From the NCBI GenBank assembly GCA_024180945.1, contig JAKSGN010000038.1:1922001-1986000 (forward strand): DNA of 64,000 nucleotides. The letters are read 5' to 3'. Source of the stretch: Macrophomina tecta (Eukaryota; Ascomycota; Dothideomycetes; Botryosphaeriales; Botryosphaeriaceae). This document shows, piece by piece, positions 21,611-33,475 of the stretch (within the stretch, counting starts at the first letter, position 1; every line of letters begins with the position of its first letter). The notes beneath the pieces are model-generated. The model saw only the letters and a list, made by a program, of their open reading frames with translations. It did not search any database and was not told the DNA's origin. The position numbers and the translations under genes are program-made.

Positions 21611-22546
21611 GATGGTGGTTGGAGAAACTTGTGTGGCTGAGAGTGGTTGCATTGGGAGTCTGTGGGCTTGAGGGTCGAGGTTCGAGGGTTGAGGGTCAAA
21701 GGTTGGGAACACTGGTGTTGAGCGTAGTTTAATATACTCAATTTTCCTTCAGACGATTCATCTGGCGCGCTCCGGCTGGTCATAGTGGCAAAGGTGTTCC
21801 ACGGACGACGACAGGAGTAAGGAAGTTACATTTCATCATTTTCGATCACACTAATTCGTGCTGGTGGTCAATGTGATCAAGTGCCATTAATTCCTTTGCT
21901 CGGGGATGGGTAAATTCAGGAAGTTAGTCCGGCGCAGTCTTGACAGTAGAGAAGCTGGAAATGTGTTTCTTATGACAGTCGCGATAAGGTCAAACTACAA
22001 TTAGGAGTAGCATTTGCGTACATCACAAGCGGCTAGTGGAACCTACTCAATCTTTTTCTCTCTCTCTCTCTCTTTTTTTTTTTTTTTTTTTTTTTTGAAT
22101 TACCCAGCTGTTGGGATCTCATAATTTTGGCGGTGATAGAGATGACAGTCCAGGAGTAAGTAGCCATGTGTCTCGTATCATCCCTTCGGCCCAGCGAGAG
22201 GAGATGGGAGTGGGGACTCGCGCCACATCTCTTGTGTTTCTGAGCCAGCTGCTTGTTGAGGCGTATTTTCACACTTGATCGGCCAAAAAGCCATAGTGCC
22301 ATGGCACTTGATCACCCCGCACAAAGACTCGATTGGGAAGAAGAGCAAACACAAGCTCGCGTCACCACTTAGATGTTGAAATAGGAAAGCGCGCAACGCG
22401 AACAGAGATGTCCTGAGGAAATATTCAAGTGAGAAAAGGAGGCAGTCCCAGCCTTCACGTGAAAATTCATAGGTGCTTAGAGTTCTTGTTACGCATACTG
22501 ACCAAATTGGCAACATGACAACGTCGTGGTTCCAGCACAACCAGCT
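21611..22546. other. Intergenic, HsbA promoter and simple repeats
   Basis: Holds the HsbA TATA element and a CT run followed by about 26 T at 22058-22097. No gene seen. Confidence 0.5.
21729..21736 (-). promoter_or_regulatory. TATA box of the HsbA-like gene
   Basis: TATATTAA on the minus strand, about 120 bp before the ATG at 21610. Confidence 0.45.
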
Positions 22547-23273
22547 CTAGGCCGCGACGATCTTTCTCTTAGACGGACCCGGCCGCCGCAGCATACACTG
22601 TCATCACTCATCAGTAAGGGCTTATGATTCCTCTCATCAGGCGCACACTCACCACGTGCGAGACGACACCCTCACCCCCGAACTTTGCCAGATCAAACGG
22701 GATGTCTTTGACAATCTCAAACCCATTCTTCTGGTAGAGGCCCTTACCCGTAGGCGAGGCATCTAGATACGTGTCTAGCCCCAACTCATCCGCTTGATCG
22801 AGCCCCCATTGAACCAGCAAGCCACCCGCACCCCTCCGTCCATGATCCGGATCCGTGACGAGAGTAACCAGAGAGGCGTGCGGACGCTTGCCCATGATCT
22901 CTTTGTGGGCGCGGCGGAGAGGGCCGAACAACGCCTCATGCACGTCGACGTTAAATTCCGGGATGAGGTCATCTTCCGTGATGGCGGCCTTGCGCTCGAC
23001 GTCCTCGTCGCTGCGCGCGTGCTTATAGATGTCCCATCTAGCGCAGGCGATAAGCTCTCCCGTTTCGGGATCGGTGGCCTTGATGAAATGCACGCTGGGA
23101 TCCTCGCGGAATGCACGCAGGCGAACTTGGGTGGTCTTATCGAGTGACTCCTGGGATGGCGGGGTGAGATAGAGAAGCGCACTGATGCCCGTGGTTGAGT
23201 AATAGGCTTTGTGGAGCAGTTGCGTCATTGCGGGGAAATCAGTTTCCTCCATCGGGCTGACTGTGAGACTCAT
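22547..23273 (-). CDS. GNAT-family N-acetyltransferase
   Basis: Model complement(join(22547..22597,22653..23273)), 223 aa. GCN5-related fold: the N-terminal helix DFPAMTQLLHKAYY, beta-strand GELIACARWDIYK, and the acetyl-CoA loop region VTLVTDPDHGRRGAGGLLVQWGL (R-R-G-A-G), then LDTYLDASPTGKGLYQKNGF. It would transfer acetyl from acetyl-CoA to a small amine; the substrate is unknown. A 54-nt intron near the 3' end (GTG^GTGAGT...ACAG^TGT) swaps the open-frame ending for HVCMLRRP, the ending usual in this fungal subfamily, so I prefer the spliced form. The ATG at 23273 is the only Met start near the frame's beginning. Confidence 0.85.
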
Positions 23274-23654
23274 TGTTACGATTGGCAATAGAAAGACGAG
23301 GACGCTGATGTTGGCGGGCTTTTTGTATTACTGTACCGTCGATGTCTCTCGAGCTTGTAGGAACTTGTTGCCTGGTGACGTGTCTTGATCAGGAAGGTGG
23401 GATGGAAGGAGCGGAATCCTTGGCGGAACTTATGACTTCTTTTCTCGACTGCTGCAAGCCCACGTGAACTCCGCTTGGGCTACCGCATTGCTCGATATTC
23501 CAGTGCTGGTCAAATCCAGTCCAAACTTATCGATGGAAATGAATTTGCTTAGGTGAGGATGCGGATGCTTGATTATGCGATTGCTACCATTAATGGTGTT
23601 TACTCGTGACTGTTATGCTTGGAGCGATTTGCTTGCTACTGGAACATTTACAAC
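23274..23654. other. Intergenic between GNAT promoter and CYP504 3' end
   Basis: About 380 bp; no gene seen. It serves as the GNAT upstream region. Confidence 0.5.
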
Positions 23655-25479
23655 TCATTCGCATCCCTCAAATCCCTTTACATCTTCCTTGTAATGTTGC
23701 TTCGTACGGTCGTAGGCTGCAGCCAGACACTCTTCAGTCATGCCGCGATCTCGGGGAACAAGCTTGACCTTGAAATCCCTGGGGATAGCGACAAGCGCCG
23801 TCTTGAACTGGTTGTAATCTACGTAGTCCGTGTTCGGAGGCGCAGACTCACTCGCGACGATGCGGTAAGACGCGATGATGCGGATTAGGGCGGCGTAGAG
23901 CAGACGGACGGCGATGTACTGGCCCGAACAAGCACGAGCACCAGCGCCGAAAGAGAGGTGAGCGGCGCCAGCCAGTGGCTTCTCAACAAAAGGGCCCATG
24001 TGGTTTTCCGAGGTGATGGGTTCCAGCCAACGTTCAGGGTCGAACTTGTCGCCGGTGGGGCCAAAGTGATCAGTGTCTGTAAGATGTCAACACGGAACTC
24101 AAACGAAAGAGGGCCAAATGAGCCTACCATGATTCCCAGCTTGGGCATTGATAAGAATCATCGTCTTCGGAGGGATGATGGCACCATTCCAATTCACCTC
24201 AGTCACCGTCTTCCGCGGAAGACTCATGGCACTGACAGTGTAGTATCTGCCAGCTTCCTGAATCAGAGCACGAAGATAAGGGACCTTTTCTTCCTGGTAG
24301 CTGTTCTCCCATGCATCGTTGGTGTTGGGGTAGTATCTCTTGATGTCGGCGTAGGCACGCTCCTGGAAAATTTGGCCCTCCGGCGTGGCAAGCGACCCAA
24401 TACAGGAGGTCAAAGTACCGGGGATTGTTTCGAAGCCACCGGAGACAAGGGAGAGACAGATTGAGCTGACCTCAACACCAGTCAACTTTGTCTCCTGATC
24501 CTTCAGAATAGCGGCAGAGATACATGGCTTGTCGGTGCCATTTTTGATCATCTCGCGGACCTTATCCAGGAGGTGGTTTAGATAAGCATCTCTCCTCGCT
24601 CTCAGCTCCTTGGATCTCTTGTTCTTCTCGTTGTTAGGCAGGTACCTCAAGGCTGGAATGTAATCCTGGTAGTTTTCCGAAGCGCTGCGCAGAAGAGAGA
24701 TGGCGGAGCCAACGTGAAGAATTTCTCGCAGCAGAGTATCATAGACTTCGTCCATGCGGATGCCGTAGCAGAGAGTCAAAGTGGTGTTCAGAGCATACCG
24801 CTGGATGTACGGGCGGACGCTGATCTCGAACTCGCCTGCTTTGCTGTCTTTGTGCATGTCGCGGACGATGCAGAAACTTTCCAGGTCAAACATGGGGTAG
24901 TAATTCCGCAGGGCGGGTCGGCTAAGAGCGGTTCCGGCAGCCTTGCGCTTGTTTTTGCAGCTGTCATCCCAAGGAGAGGAGCCGATGGTGAAGCCCTGTG
25001 TAGAGGAGATGACGCCGTGGAAGGTATAGAGCTTCGGACGGTCAATGACTGCAGACTGATGTTTTACGAGCACGTTCCTGCAGTCTTCAAAAGAGTTGAA
25101 GACGACGGCGCGAGTATTTCCCAGACGTATCTGGAAGACGGACCAGCCGTACCTGTATTCGGTCAGCAGGGAACTATTGCGAGGAGACAAGCCGCATACT
25201 CCCTCCACCACTTTTCACATGTCGTGGCGTGGTCTTCCCCGAGCTTAAAGAGATGACCGGCAACAGGAATTGCGCCGGGTATTTCAGGGATCCCTTTGAT
25301 GTAAGGAATGTCTGTGTGGGTTGCGGCCTGGCGGGTGCGTCAGCATGTCCGCCGCAGATTTGGATTGCTCGAAATACCCTGTATAGGATGTAGGCGGTCA
25401 CCAAGACGGCGACAAGATAGAGATAGTGGTGGGGGAGCACGGCCCCATTCCCAGTGACGTCAAGCACAGACAGCGCCAT
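23655..25479 (-). CDS. Cytochrome P450, CYP504-type (phenylacetate hydroxylase-like)
   Basis: Model complement(join(23655..24076,24128..25152,25200..25327,25378..25479)), 558 aa. An N-terminal membrane anchor (LYLVAVLVTAYILY) is followed by the proline-rich IPEIPGAIPVAGHL, the region WWREYGWSVFQIRLGNTRAVV, an I-helix-like SLVSGGFETIPGTL, ANHD-like NAQAGNHD, DKFDPERWL, and the haem loop FGAGARACSG with the Cys ligand. The long match to the spacing and wording of Aspergillus PhacA/CYP504 enzymes, recalled from memory, suggests ring hydroxylation of phenylacetate or a relative. It acts at the ER membrane with a reductase partner. Intron 1 has CTGAC as branch site. The C-terminus is longer than usual (TEECLAAAYDRTKQHY...). 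Divergent from the Zn2Cys6 regulator. Confidence 0.85.
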
Positions 25480-26050
25480 TGTCGCAAAGGGTATGCAGAT
25501 GCGTCGGTATCGGTCAGGCTGGCACGGTGCGGCTCTATAAAGAGACGGCCCAACGGCGGGCCCGACGCGCGGCTCCAGTCCGCTGCGGGCGCTCCATCAC
25601 ACTCCAATAAGGGCAGGCCGACGAAGCATGTCGGCAGGGCCGACAGCCAGCGGTCGTGCACGTGACAGGGAGATAAGGCGGCGCGGTGGTGTTGAAAAGC
25701 GGGGGAGGCGAGAGCGGGGATGGGCTGTCGCGAGAGAGCGCGAGGGCGAGCGATGGGGTGAGCTCAGGTCAGAGCACGCGTATGGTCGGAGCCTCGGGAC
25801 CCTGCGTCATGGCGATGTTCTGGAATTCCTCATAAGACGCGCGTGCCTCTGATGCTGGGGGGGAGTAAGGAATGAACGAATAGCTGCGCTGGTGGAGGCG
25901 CGCGAGAGGGCCGCGTTACTTATCACGCTCCCTGCCAGTTGCGATAACGCATTTCCAATCGCCCGCACATTCTCTCACCTCCACCATGCCCGTCGCTACC
26001 CTCCCCTCTCGGCCCAGCCCGGACGCCGCAATGCCTGCAAGACGCCCGCC
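25480..26050. other. Divergent promoter, CYP504-like P450 and Zn2Cys6 regulator
   Basis: About 570 bp between two divergent start codons, with CTATAAAG near 25534-25541 and a GC-rich left half. No gene seen; paired CGG/CCG motifs of the kind bound by Zn2Cys6 proteins occur but are common in GC-rich DNA. Confidence 0.5.
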
Positions 26051-28356
26051 ATGATCTCCTCCGCCCCGGCCCGCTCCAACCAAGCCTGCAGGCGCTGTTA
26101 CAACCGCAAGAAGAAGTGCTCCAGGACCCTCCCGCGATGTCACGCATGCGAGCACTCGGCCGTCCAGTGCAGCTTCGAGGAACAGCAGGAGGAGACCGGC
26201 CTCTTCTACATCTCGTGCGTTCGTGTCCTTGCATCTTGGGTGCTGGCGCTGACCCTACCTCGCCCAGCTATGTCCGCGGCCTCGAGCAACGCGTCGCCCA
26301 GCTGGAAGCCCAGCTCGACGACCCTGCCTCCACCAGCCCAAATCCTTCCGTCCCAGCTCCCACAGAGCCTGATCCCTCGCGATTGATAGACCAAGACCGC
26401 AGGTGGTCGCTTGACAGAGGGACCGATACTTCTAGCGCTGCCGGCCATGGCTCCAGGACCAGCACAAGAGACGACCGTGGCGACCATCTGGCCGCTGAGC
26501 TGAAGCAGCTGTCGCTGGAAGCCACTGCAGACAGATACCTGGGCTCTTCGTCCGGTGTTTCCTTTGCCCGCCTGACCCAGGCCGTCCTGCGCCGCTTGAA
26601 GCCAGATCAGTACCCTTTCAGCTTTGAAATTGCTCAGCATGACACCGAGCCATTGCTTGCGCCACCGGCCCATGCATCTGAAGGCGAGTCATCGGCTCCC
26701 CAGTACCCGCTGTCCTTACCGCCAAAGGAACAAGCTTTGCGCCTGGCCGACTACTATTGGTCCCATAGCCATACTCTCTACCCTTTCGTCAGGAAAGTTT
26801 GGTTCATGGGATGCCTGAAGAAAATGTACTCAAACGACAACCATGACCTGGAAGAATCAGCGCCTTGGCTCTACACCATGTGGATGGTCTTTGCCATTGG
26901 CTCGACCACCTGGTCCGCCATCGTTCCTGATGGATCAGAATCCGAATCCGCCCAGTTTTTCAAGAATGCTATGGTCTACTTCTATGGCGCTTTATCAAGC
27001 GGCAACATGGCGGCATTGGATGCTCTCCTCCTCCAGGTTTCCTATTCGTTCTTCAACCGCGTCGGCTCCAACACCTGGTACCTCGTAGGCTCCGCCATCA
27101 GATTGGCTGTCGGCATGGGCTTACACACTGCTCCGAATGATATTACCCGACTATTGCCCCTTGACGTACAAGAGTACAGAAAGCGACTGTTTTGGAGCTT
27201 GTACATGATGGACAGGGTGGTCTCCATCAGTCTTGGCCGGCCATTTGGGATCCGGGATGACGATGTCGAAGTCAGCTTCTTCACTGAAGTAGATGATGAA
27301 AATATACTTCCAGACAGGATCCTACCCCAACCTCCCCTCAAAGCATCTGAAATGGCCGTGCCGCTGCATATACTGGCATTGAGGAGAATTGCTGGTGAAA
27401 TTTTTGAGCAGGTTTACTCCAACAAGAACCGCCTTCTCCCACCTGCTGACCGAGATGAGATATTGAGAGGATTACATGCTAAACTCGTCGAATGGCGTCG
27501 CACAATGCCTTTCCCACTGCCACAAGCACGAATCCTCCAGGTTCCTCACACCAGCACCACTTGGTACGATCTGAACTACTACACTCACTTGATCATGCTA
27601 TACCGGCCGTCGCCACTGTGCCCTGTTCTCACTCTGGAAAAGGTTCATCTAATTGCTGAGGCATCGGCAATGGCAATCAGACAAATCGAGACCATGCATC
27701 ACGACCAACGATACGCATTCAACTGGCTCAACCTCTTCAATGTATTTACTGTAACTCTGACCCTCATCTACTCCATCACGGCACAGCCCGAGGCTCTCTC
27801 GACATATCTTCTGAGATCGGATGCTCTCAATGATCTGGAGAGAGCTAGCAGTGTGCTTGGAAATTTTGCTCAGAAATTCCCGACAGCTTTGAAGTGTCGA
27901 GACATTGTTCACGATGTTTCTCAGCGATTGCAGTCTCACCTGAGTCCCAGCCATGCACCAGCTTCTGCAATTGATCCTTCCAGTCCTGTTCAGCTACATC
28001 CCATTCTGCCTGGTGCATCGCCAGGCGTCTCCAGATTGACACCTGAAACCTTCAACGCGGATGGCATATCTTTCCCCTCCTTTGCAACAGGCAACTCATC
28101 TTTTGACGAGCTACAAAATCGCGTGGCTGGTATGGGTTACTCTCCTGGAGCGAGCAGCGCTGTGGGAGATTCTCAAAACACCTCTACCATGTCGGATAGC
28201 GGATTACCCAGGGATTTCCGACTCGCCGCCACAACTACTCCGTACGGAGATGCTGCCGCGCAGTTCATGGCGGTGGGTATTGGTACAGGCGAAACAGCTG
28301 ATATGGATCTCGACGAAGAATTCATGAATTTTTTGGGTGGCAATTTCGAAACTTGA
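26051..28356 (+). CDS. Zn2Cys6 binuclear-cluster transcription factor
   Basis: Model join(26051..26214,26268..28356), 750 aa. The DNA-binding cluster at residues 13-41 reads C-RR-C-YNRKKK-C-SRTLPR-C-HA-C-EHSAVQ-C, all six Cys present. A short coiled coil follows (VRGLEQRVAQLEAQL). The fungal-specific regulatory domain runs from about residue 230 to 480, with LADYYWSHSHTLYPF, GMGLHTAPND and RLFWSLYMMDRVVSISLGRP. The C-terminus is acidic (MDLDEEFMNFLGG), likely an activation region. Nuclear. The start is set at the Met just before the cluster; longer upstream frames lack support. Its position opposite the P450 suggests it may control that gene and perhaps the RidA and permease genes; this is inference. 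Confidence 0.9.
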
Positions 28357-28445
28357 GAATACCTCGGCCCAAGGATCAATTGAGTTCCTCATCTGTCTTC
28401 CACTTTGCACGGCCATGACACCTATTCGAAAGTAGAGATACTCCA

Positions 28446-28934
28446 TTATTTCACTGCAGCTACCATTTCCATCTCCACGCTCGCACCAGCTGGCAAGCCT
28501 TTTACAAATACACAAGCCCTCGGCGGCTTTGGATCAGGCATCATCTGGGAACTGTGAGACGCATGAACTTGTTGATTTTAGGGTCTTCTTACCTCCTTGT
28601 ATACCTCATTCATTCCTGCATACTCCGACTGGTCGACCATGTAGATATTCACTTTGATGACCCGGTCCAATGAACTTTCAGCTGCTTCCAGGATCGCCGA
28701 CAAATTCTTTAGCACTTGTTCGGTCTGGGGCTTAATGTCCTTGCTGACGAGGTTGCCGACCACATCAGCTCCGATCTGTCCTGTCGTGTAGACTATCCCA
28801 TTGTACACCTTGGCATGGTCTTTTGCTGTCAGTGCATTGCGTATAATCTGCATGTATCAGGCAGTATACTTACGGAAGAGACCAGCAGGGTAGGCGCAAG
28901 CCTTGTCTGAAAGGATGGACGTGATGTCAGACAT
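28446..28934 (-). CDS. RidA/YjgF-YER057c-UK114 family imine deaminase
   Basis: Model complement(join(28446..28544,28593..28825,28874..28934)), 130 aa, the usual family size. RidA trimers hydrolyse reactive enamine/imine intermediates from PLP enzymes to keto acids and ammonia. The sequence has YNGIVYTTGQIG, EQVLKNLSAILEAA, VIKVNIYMVD, MNEVYKE and PKPPRACVFVKGLP; the Arg in PPRACV matches the conserved substrate-binding Arg. Intron 1 (28826-28873) has two near-equal acceptors, giving PKDHAK or HHAK at the junction. Its 3' end faces the regulator's 3' end 90 bp away, and it is divergent from the permease. Confidence 0.88.
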
Positions 28935-29333
28935 TTTGAACGATCCCGCACAACTGCCCAAGGCGTGTTCCAAACATACTGCTATATCATTCTCTTCGGT
29001 TTAATACTGCTCCAGTCATCCGCCCAGCCACACCAACGGGCGCTCCGCAACGAGGGCTGTCGGGCGCCAGTCCGACAATGGATCGACACGCCACCCCCAC
29101 TGCTGCACCACCGGCCTCGTTCACTCAGCATCAAACATGTGATTACAGGCTCAGGCACAATCAGATAGGTAAAGACCTGTGAGCAACTTCTAAACCAACT
29201 TATACATGGCCGCTCACAATGCCGGCCAACCCCATCCCCAGACCAGCGCTTTCATCGCCTCTTCCCCGAACATCTGCTGCAAATTACACCAGTCTCGTGG
29301 ATCCAGAGTTCTTCGCGAACCTGTCACTCAAAT
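28935..29333. other. Divergent promoter, RidA and amino-acid permease
   Basis: About 400 bp between divergent start codons; likely shared control. No gene seen. Confidence 0.5.
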
Positions 29334-31185
29334 ATGGCATCAGCCCCAGAGAAGGCGCCTTTCGCCGTCAGTGCATCGCTTCCTACGGACCTGCCACCCG
29401 CGACCAATAGTGATGTGGAAGTCGGAGACACGCAGCTTGTCTCAGCCGGCTCCCAGCACTTGCACCGCAAACTCCGCTCAAGAGAAGTGCAGCTATTCGC
29501 AATTGGTGGTGCCATTGGGACTAGTCTGTACGTCCAGATGGGATCGGCATTGCCGAAGGGTGGGCCAGCCGGACTGTTTCTGGGTTTCTTGATATGGGGC
29601 GCGGTCATGCTCTGTGTCAATGAGTGTTTTGGTGAGTATGCGTAAAGGAGAAAATGAGTACCATGTTCTAATGATTGGCCAGCTGAGATGGTGTGTTATG
29701 CGCCCATCCCTTCCCCGTTCATCCGCCTCGGTGGATATTGGGTGGACGATGCACTCAACTTTGCTATGTCCTGGAACTTTTTCTTGAATATGGCGCTTTT
29801 GGTGCCGTTTGAGATAGTTGCCTTCAATATCTTATTGGGTTTCTGGACGGATAAGGTACCTGTTGAGGCGGTGATTGTGATCGTGATGGTCATCTACGCG
29901 TGAGTATTCATGTTGCAAATTTCCTTGCTTTGGCTGATCACGCGGCAGGCTTCTGAACGCCATCTCTGTCCGGTACTTCGGTGTGGCGGAGTTCTACCTT
30001 TCGATCTTTAAAGTTTTTCTTATTGTCATGCTGCTGGTTTTCACGCTTGTAACGATGCTGGGTGGCAATCCTCTGAATGATAGATATGGTTTCCGCTACT
30101 GGAAAGACCCGGTAAGTCGCCCGCACTTGGCTTGAAGAAGCGCTCTTTGATGCTAATTCCTTCAGGGAGCCTTTGTTGAACATTTGGTTCCTGGGTCAAC
30201 CGGTCGATTCCTCGGCGTGCTGTCCTGCATCGTTCAAGCAACCTTCTCCATCTGCGGACCCGAATACATCTCGATGGTAGCCGGAGAGACGCAGTCCCCT
30301 CGGAGAGTCCTGCCAAAAGCCTTCCGATCCTTCGTCTGGCGCATCTTGCTCTTCTTCTGTAGCTCCGCCCTAGCCATGGGCATTGTCATCCCGTACAACG
30401 ACCCCACTCTCGCGGCTGTCCTCTCCGGTGAACAAGCAGGCAGCGGCACCGGCGCCGCCTCTCCCTACGTCATCGCCATGAATCGCCTGAAGATATCCGG
30501 CCTTCCGCACCTCGTCAACGCGCTGATCATGACCTCGGTGCTCAGCTCGGGCAACGGCATCCTCTTCGCTGCCACCCGCACCCTTCACGGCATGTCCCTG
30601 AATGGCATAGCGCCCAGATTCTTCTCGAGGACGGTCAGCTCTGGCGTGCCCATCTGGAGCGTCCTCGCCGGGCTGGCTTTCTGCCTCCTCGCCTTCCTAC
30701 AGGTCAGCAATTCGAGCGCCAAGGTGCTGAACTGGCTCGTCGACCTCATCACCGCATGTCAGCTGCTCAACTACTTCTCTGTTGCGCTGACGTACCGCCA
30801 CTTCTTCGCGGCGCTCGAGCAACAGGGCATTGATCGCGGGTCGCTGCCGTACAAGGCGAAGTTCCAACCGTACACGGCGTATGTGGCCATGTTCGGGACG
30901 GCGCTGATGCTGCTGCTGCTCGGGTACGATTTGTTCGTGGCTGGCGGGTGGGATGTCACGTACTTTTTCTTGGATTATACGTTTTTGGCGGCTTTCCCAC
31001 TGGCTTTTCTGCTGTGGAAGGTGGTGAAGAAGACCACGTATGTGAGGCCGGGGACGGCGGATCTCAGTGTCGGCGGCTTGATTCCGGAGATTGAGGAATA
31101 TGAGAGGATGTTGGTGCCTGAGGTGACGGGAAGAGTCGATGGCGTCTTGGTTAGGGTGTTCAATAGTAGGAGTGCAAAGAAGTAA
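29334..31185 (+). CDS. Amino-acid permease (YAT/AAT family)
   Basis: Model join(29334..29631,29683..29899,29949..30111,30166..31185), 565 aa. A cytosolic N-terminus ends RKLRSREVQLFAIGGAIGTSLYV, the TM1 signature of yeast-type amino-acid transporters. Then come about twelve membrane spans with LWGAVML-like IWGAVMLCVNECFAEM, GFRYW, ETQSPRRVLPKAF (the conserved E-x-x-P-R-x-x-P loop) and GNGILFAATRTLHGMS. It imports amino acids or GABA-like compounds across the plasma membrane with protons. All three introns keep phase. It lies between RidA and a P450, fitting uptake of a nitrogen compound that those enzymes process (inference). Confidence 0.92.
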
Positions 31186-31554
31186 TGGATAAGGGGTGAT
31201 CGGTCAATATAATAAAAGCCCTGGTTTTCGAGCCTTCGAACTCAAGCGGCTCTCTATAATGTGGCAGCCAATCTGTGAGCCGGCGAGTTCTTGGAGAATG
31301 GTAGGAACGTCCGCTGAAGCCTGAGTGCGTCCACCCTTGATTCTCGGCTAACAGTATTGGGAAAGCCGATCTGGGGCGGCCCGTCGCTGCGGCCGCTTGT
31401 CGGCCCCTCCGCCTGACTTATCTGGTCGTTGGACACTCCGGCAACACTCAAGAGGAGGCAGAAAGCAGTCAATCTTACTCGGACCTTTTGGCCAACACTC
31501 TAACCTGCAGCATTCAGCGAGAAACCGCGCGCTGTGTCTTCCGGGAATGACACC
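31186..31554. other. Short intergenic stretch, P450 promoter
   Basis: About 370 bp. Possible polyadenylation signal AATATAATAAAAG near 31206-31218 for the permease. No gene seen. Confidence 0.5.
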
Positions 31555-33416
31555 ATGCCTTCCGCATTAACCGCGTTGGCCATCACGGCAGCCCTCACTG
31601 CCACACTCTACCACTGCATCATCTACCCCCTCTTTATAAGCCCATTGAGCCGCATCCCCGGCCCCAGGCTGTACACACTCACCCGATGGCGCCTCGCCTG
31701 GGAAGACTGGACCGGCCGCCGCACCCGCACCATCCACGCGCTGCACGCCCTGTACGGCCCCGTGATCCGCATCGGCCCCAACGAGGTCCACTTCAACTCG
31801 CTCTCTGCGCTTCGCACCATCTACGGCCCGGGCAGTGGCTTCGGCCGCACCGACTTCTATCGCATGTTCGACGTCTACGGCCAACAGAACCTCTTCACCT
31901 TCCACACCTCGGCCGCGCACGCCGCCCGCAAGAAGCTGCTCGCCCACGCCTACTCCAAATCCGCCATCGTGCGCGGGCCCGTCGCAGCCATGATCGAGTC
32001 CAAGATCTCCGACTTCCTCGCCCTGCTCTCCTCCTCCTCCTCCTCCTCCTCTACTACTACCACAGCCGAGCGCAGCGACGCCATCCCGTTGGAGATCTTC
32101 ACCGCCCTCCACTACTACTCCCTCGACACCATCACCGCCTTCTTGTACGGCACTACCACCACCACCACCACGACGACCACCAACAGCAGCAACAGCAGCA
32201 GCAGCAACAACAACAACAGCAACAAAAGTAGCCTCTCGTCCGCCTCCTCCTCAAGCTTCTCCGCCGCCACCACCACCCTCCGCAACACCATCCCCGCCCA
32301 CCGCGCCCTCCTCGCCGACATCCTCGACCCCGCCCGCCGCCGCCTCACATGGTTCGCCGTCCACCTCCCAGCCTGGACCCGGTGGCTGTATTCCCGCACC
32401 GGCGCGCTCGCCGCCCTCGTCGCGCCCCTGCTGCCCATGCGCCGGCCCGCGACGTACACGGGCATCCGGGCGCACGCGCTGCGGGCGGTGCAGGAGTATG
32501 CGCGTGCGGGAGCGGGAGCGGGAGTGGGCATGGGGGAAGACTGCTCGATCCTCGCGCGGTTGTGGGAGAGGAGGAGGAGGAAGGGGAAGGGGGAGGGCAA
32601 CGGCGATGACGGGATGAGTGACTTGGAGATCGCGAGCGAGTGCGCCGATCACCTGCTCGCCGGGATTGACACCACGAGCGATACGCTGATGTTCTTGATC
32701 TGGGCGCTGTCGCGGCCGGAGAATGCAGGCGTGCAGGAGAGACTGGTGGCGGAGTGTCGTGCCCTGGGCGAAGAGGGCGTGGGCGCGGCCGGCGTCGTGA
32801 GCGTGGAGGCGGCGGATCGGTCGGTCTTGCTGGAGGCGCTGGTGAAGGAGACTCTCAGGCTGTTCGCGCCGCTGCCGGCGTCGGAGCCGAGGTGTTGTGC
32901 GGTCGATGCGGTGGTGGATGGGTTTGAGATTCCGAGAGGCACGGTGTGTGCGATGGCGCCGTATTCGTTGCATAGGAAGGAGGAGGTGTTTCCGCAGCCG
33001 GACAAGTGGGATCCGGACAGGTGGTTGACGGCGGATGCGGATCGGTTGGCGGAAATGAAGAAGTGGTGGTGGGCGTTCTCGAGCGGCGGGAGGATGTGCA
33101 TCGGGATGCAGTAAGTTTCACCGTTGTTCTCATCTCTTCTCCTGGCAGTGGGCTGGGCCGCTGATGCAGATATGTCTCAGTCTGGCTTTGGCGGAGATGG
33201 CGCTTGTGCCCGCCATTTACAGGAAGTACTCGACGAGGGTGAAGCCGGGATTCGAAAATGTGTCGCCAGGCATCACTTCCAGGTTTGAGGTATTCGGGGA
33301 TGATACCTTGCCAAAAATGGAAGTAAGTGAGCAAGCATCTACCCCTGGCGGATCGATATACTAACATTTTGTAGGAGCATACCTGCTGGGTTGAGTTCAC
33401 ACCCCACGAGTCTTAG
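31555..33416 (+). CDS. Cytochrome P450 with homopeptide insertions
   Basis: Model join(31555..33110,33181..33322,33375..33416), 579 aa. An N-terminal anchor (ALTATLYHCIIYPLFISPL) is followed by IPGPRLYTLTRW, GPVIRIGPNEVHF, an I helix ADHLLAGIDTTSDTL (A-G-x-D-T-T), the ExxR in KETLRLF, PERF-like DPDRWL, and haem loop FSSGGRMCIGMH with the Cys ligand. The pattern fits benzoate-4-hydroxylase/trichothecene-type fungal P450s; the substrate is unknown. Odd features: a Ser8-Thr4 run at about residues 158-170 and a Thr10-Asn/Ser tract at about 200-230, both from trinucleotide repeats, in a region between helices that is normally short. The acceptor at 33180 (not 33170) restores GMHLALAEM. The ATG at 31555 is the first Met of the frame. 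Confidence 0.88.
32031..32226. repeat. Trinucleotide tracts (TCC)n, (ACC)n and (AGC/AAC)n within the P450
   Basis: TCC repeats at about 32031-32050, ACC/ACG repeats at about 32154-32183 and AGC/AAC repeats at about 32184-32226, all in frame and coding for Ser, Thr and Asn/Ser runs. Confidence 0.9.
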
Positions 33417-33475
33417 TAGTAACTCTGGCAAACCACCGGAGAGCAATATTCGATTGTGTCGTTGGTTGTCTGGAG

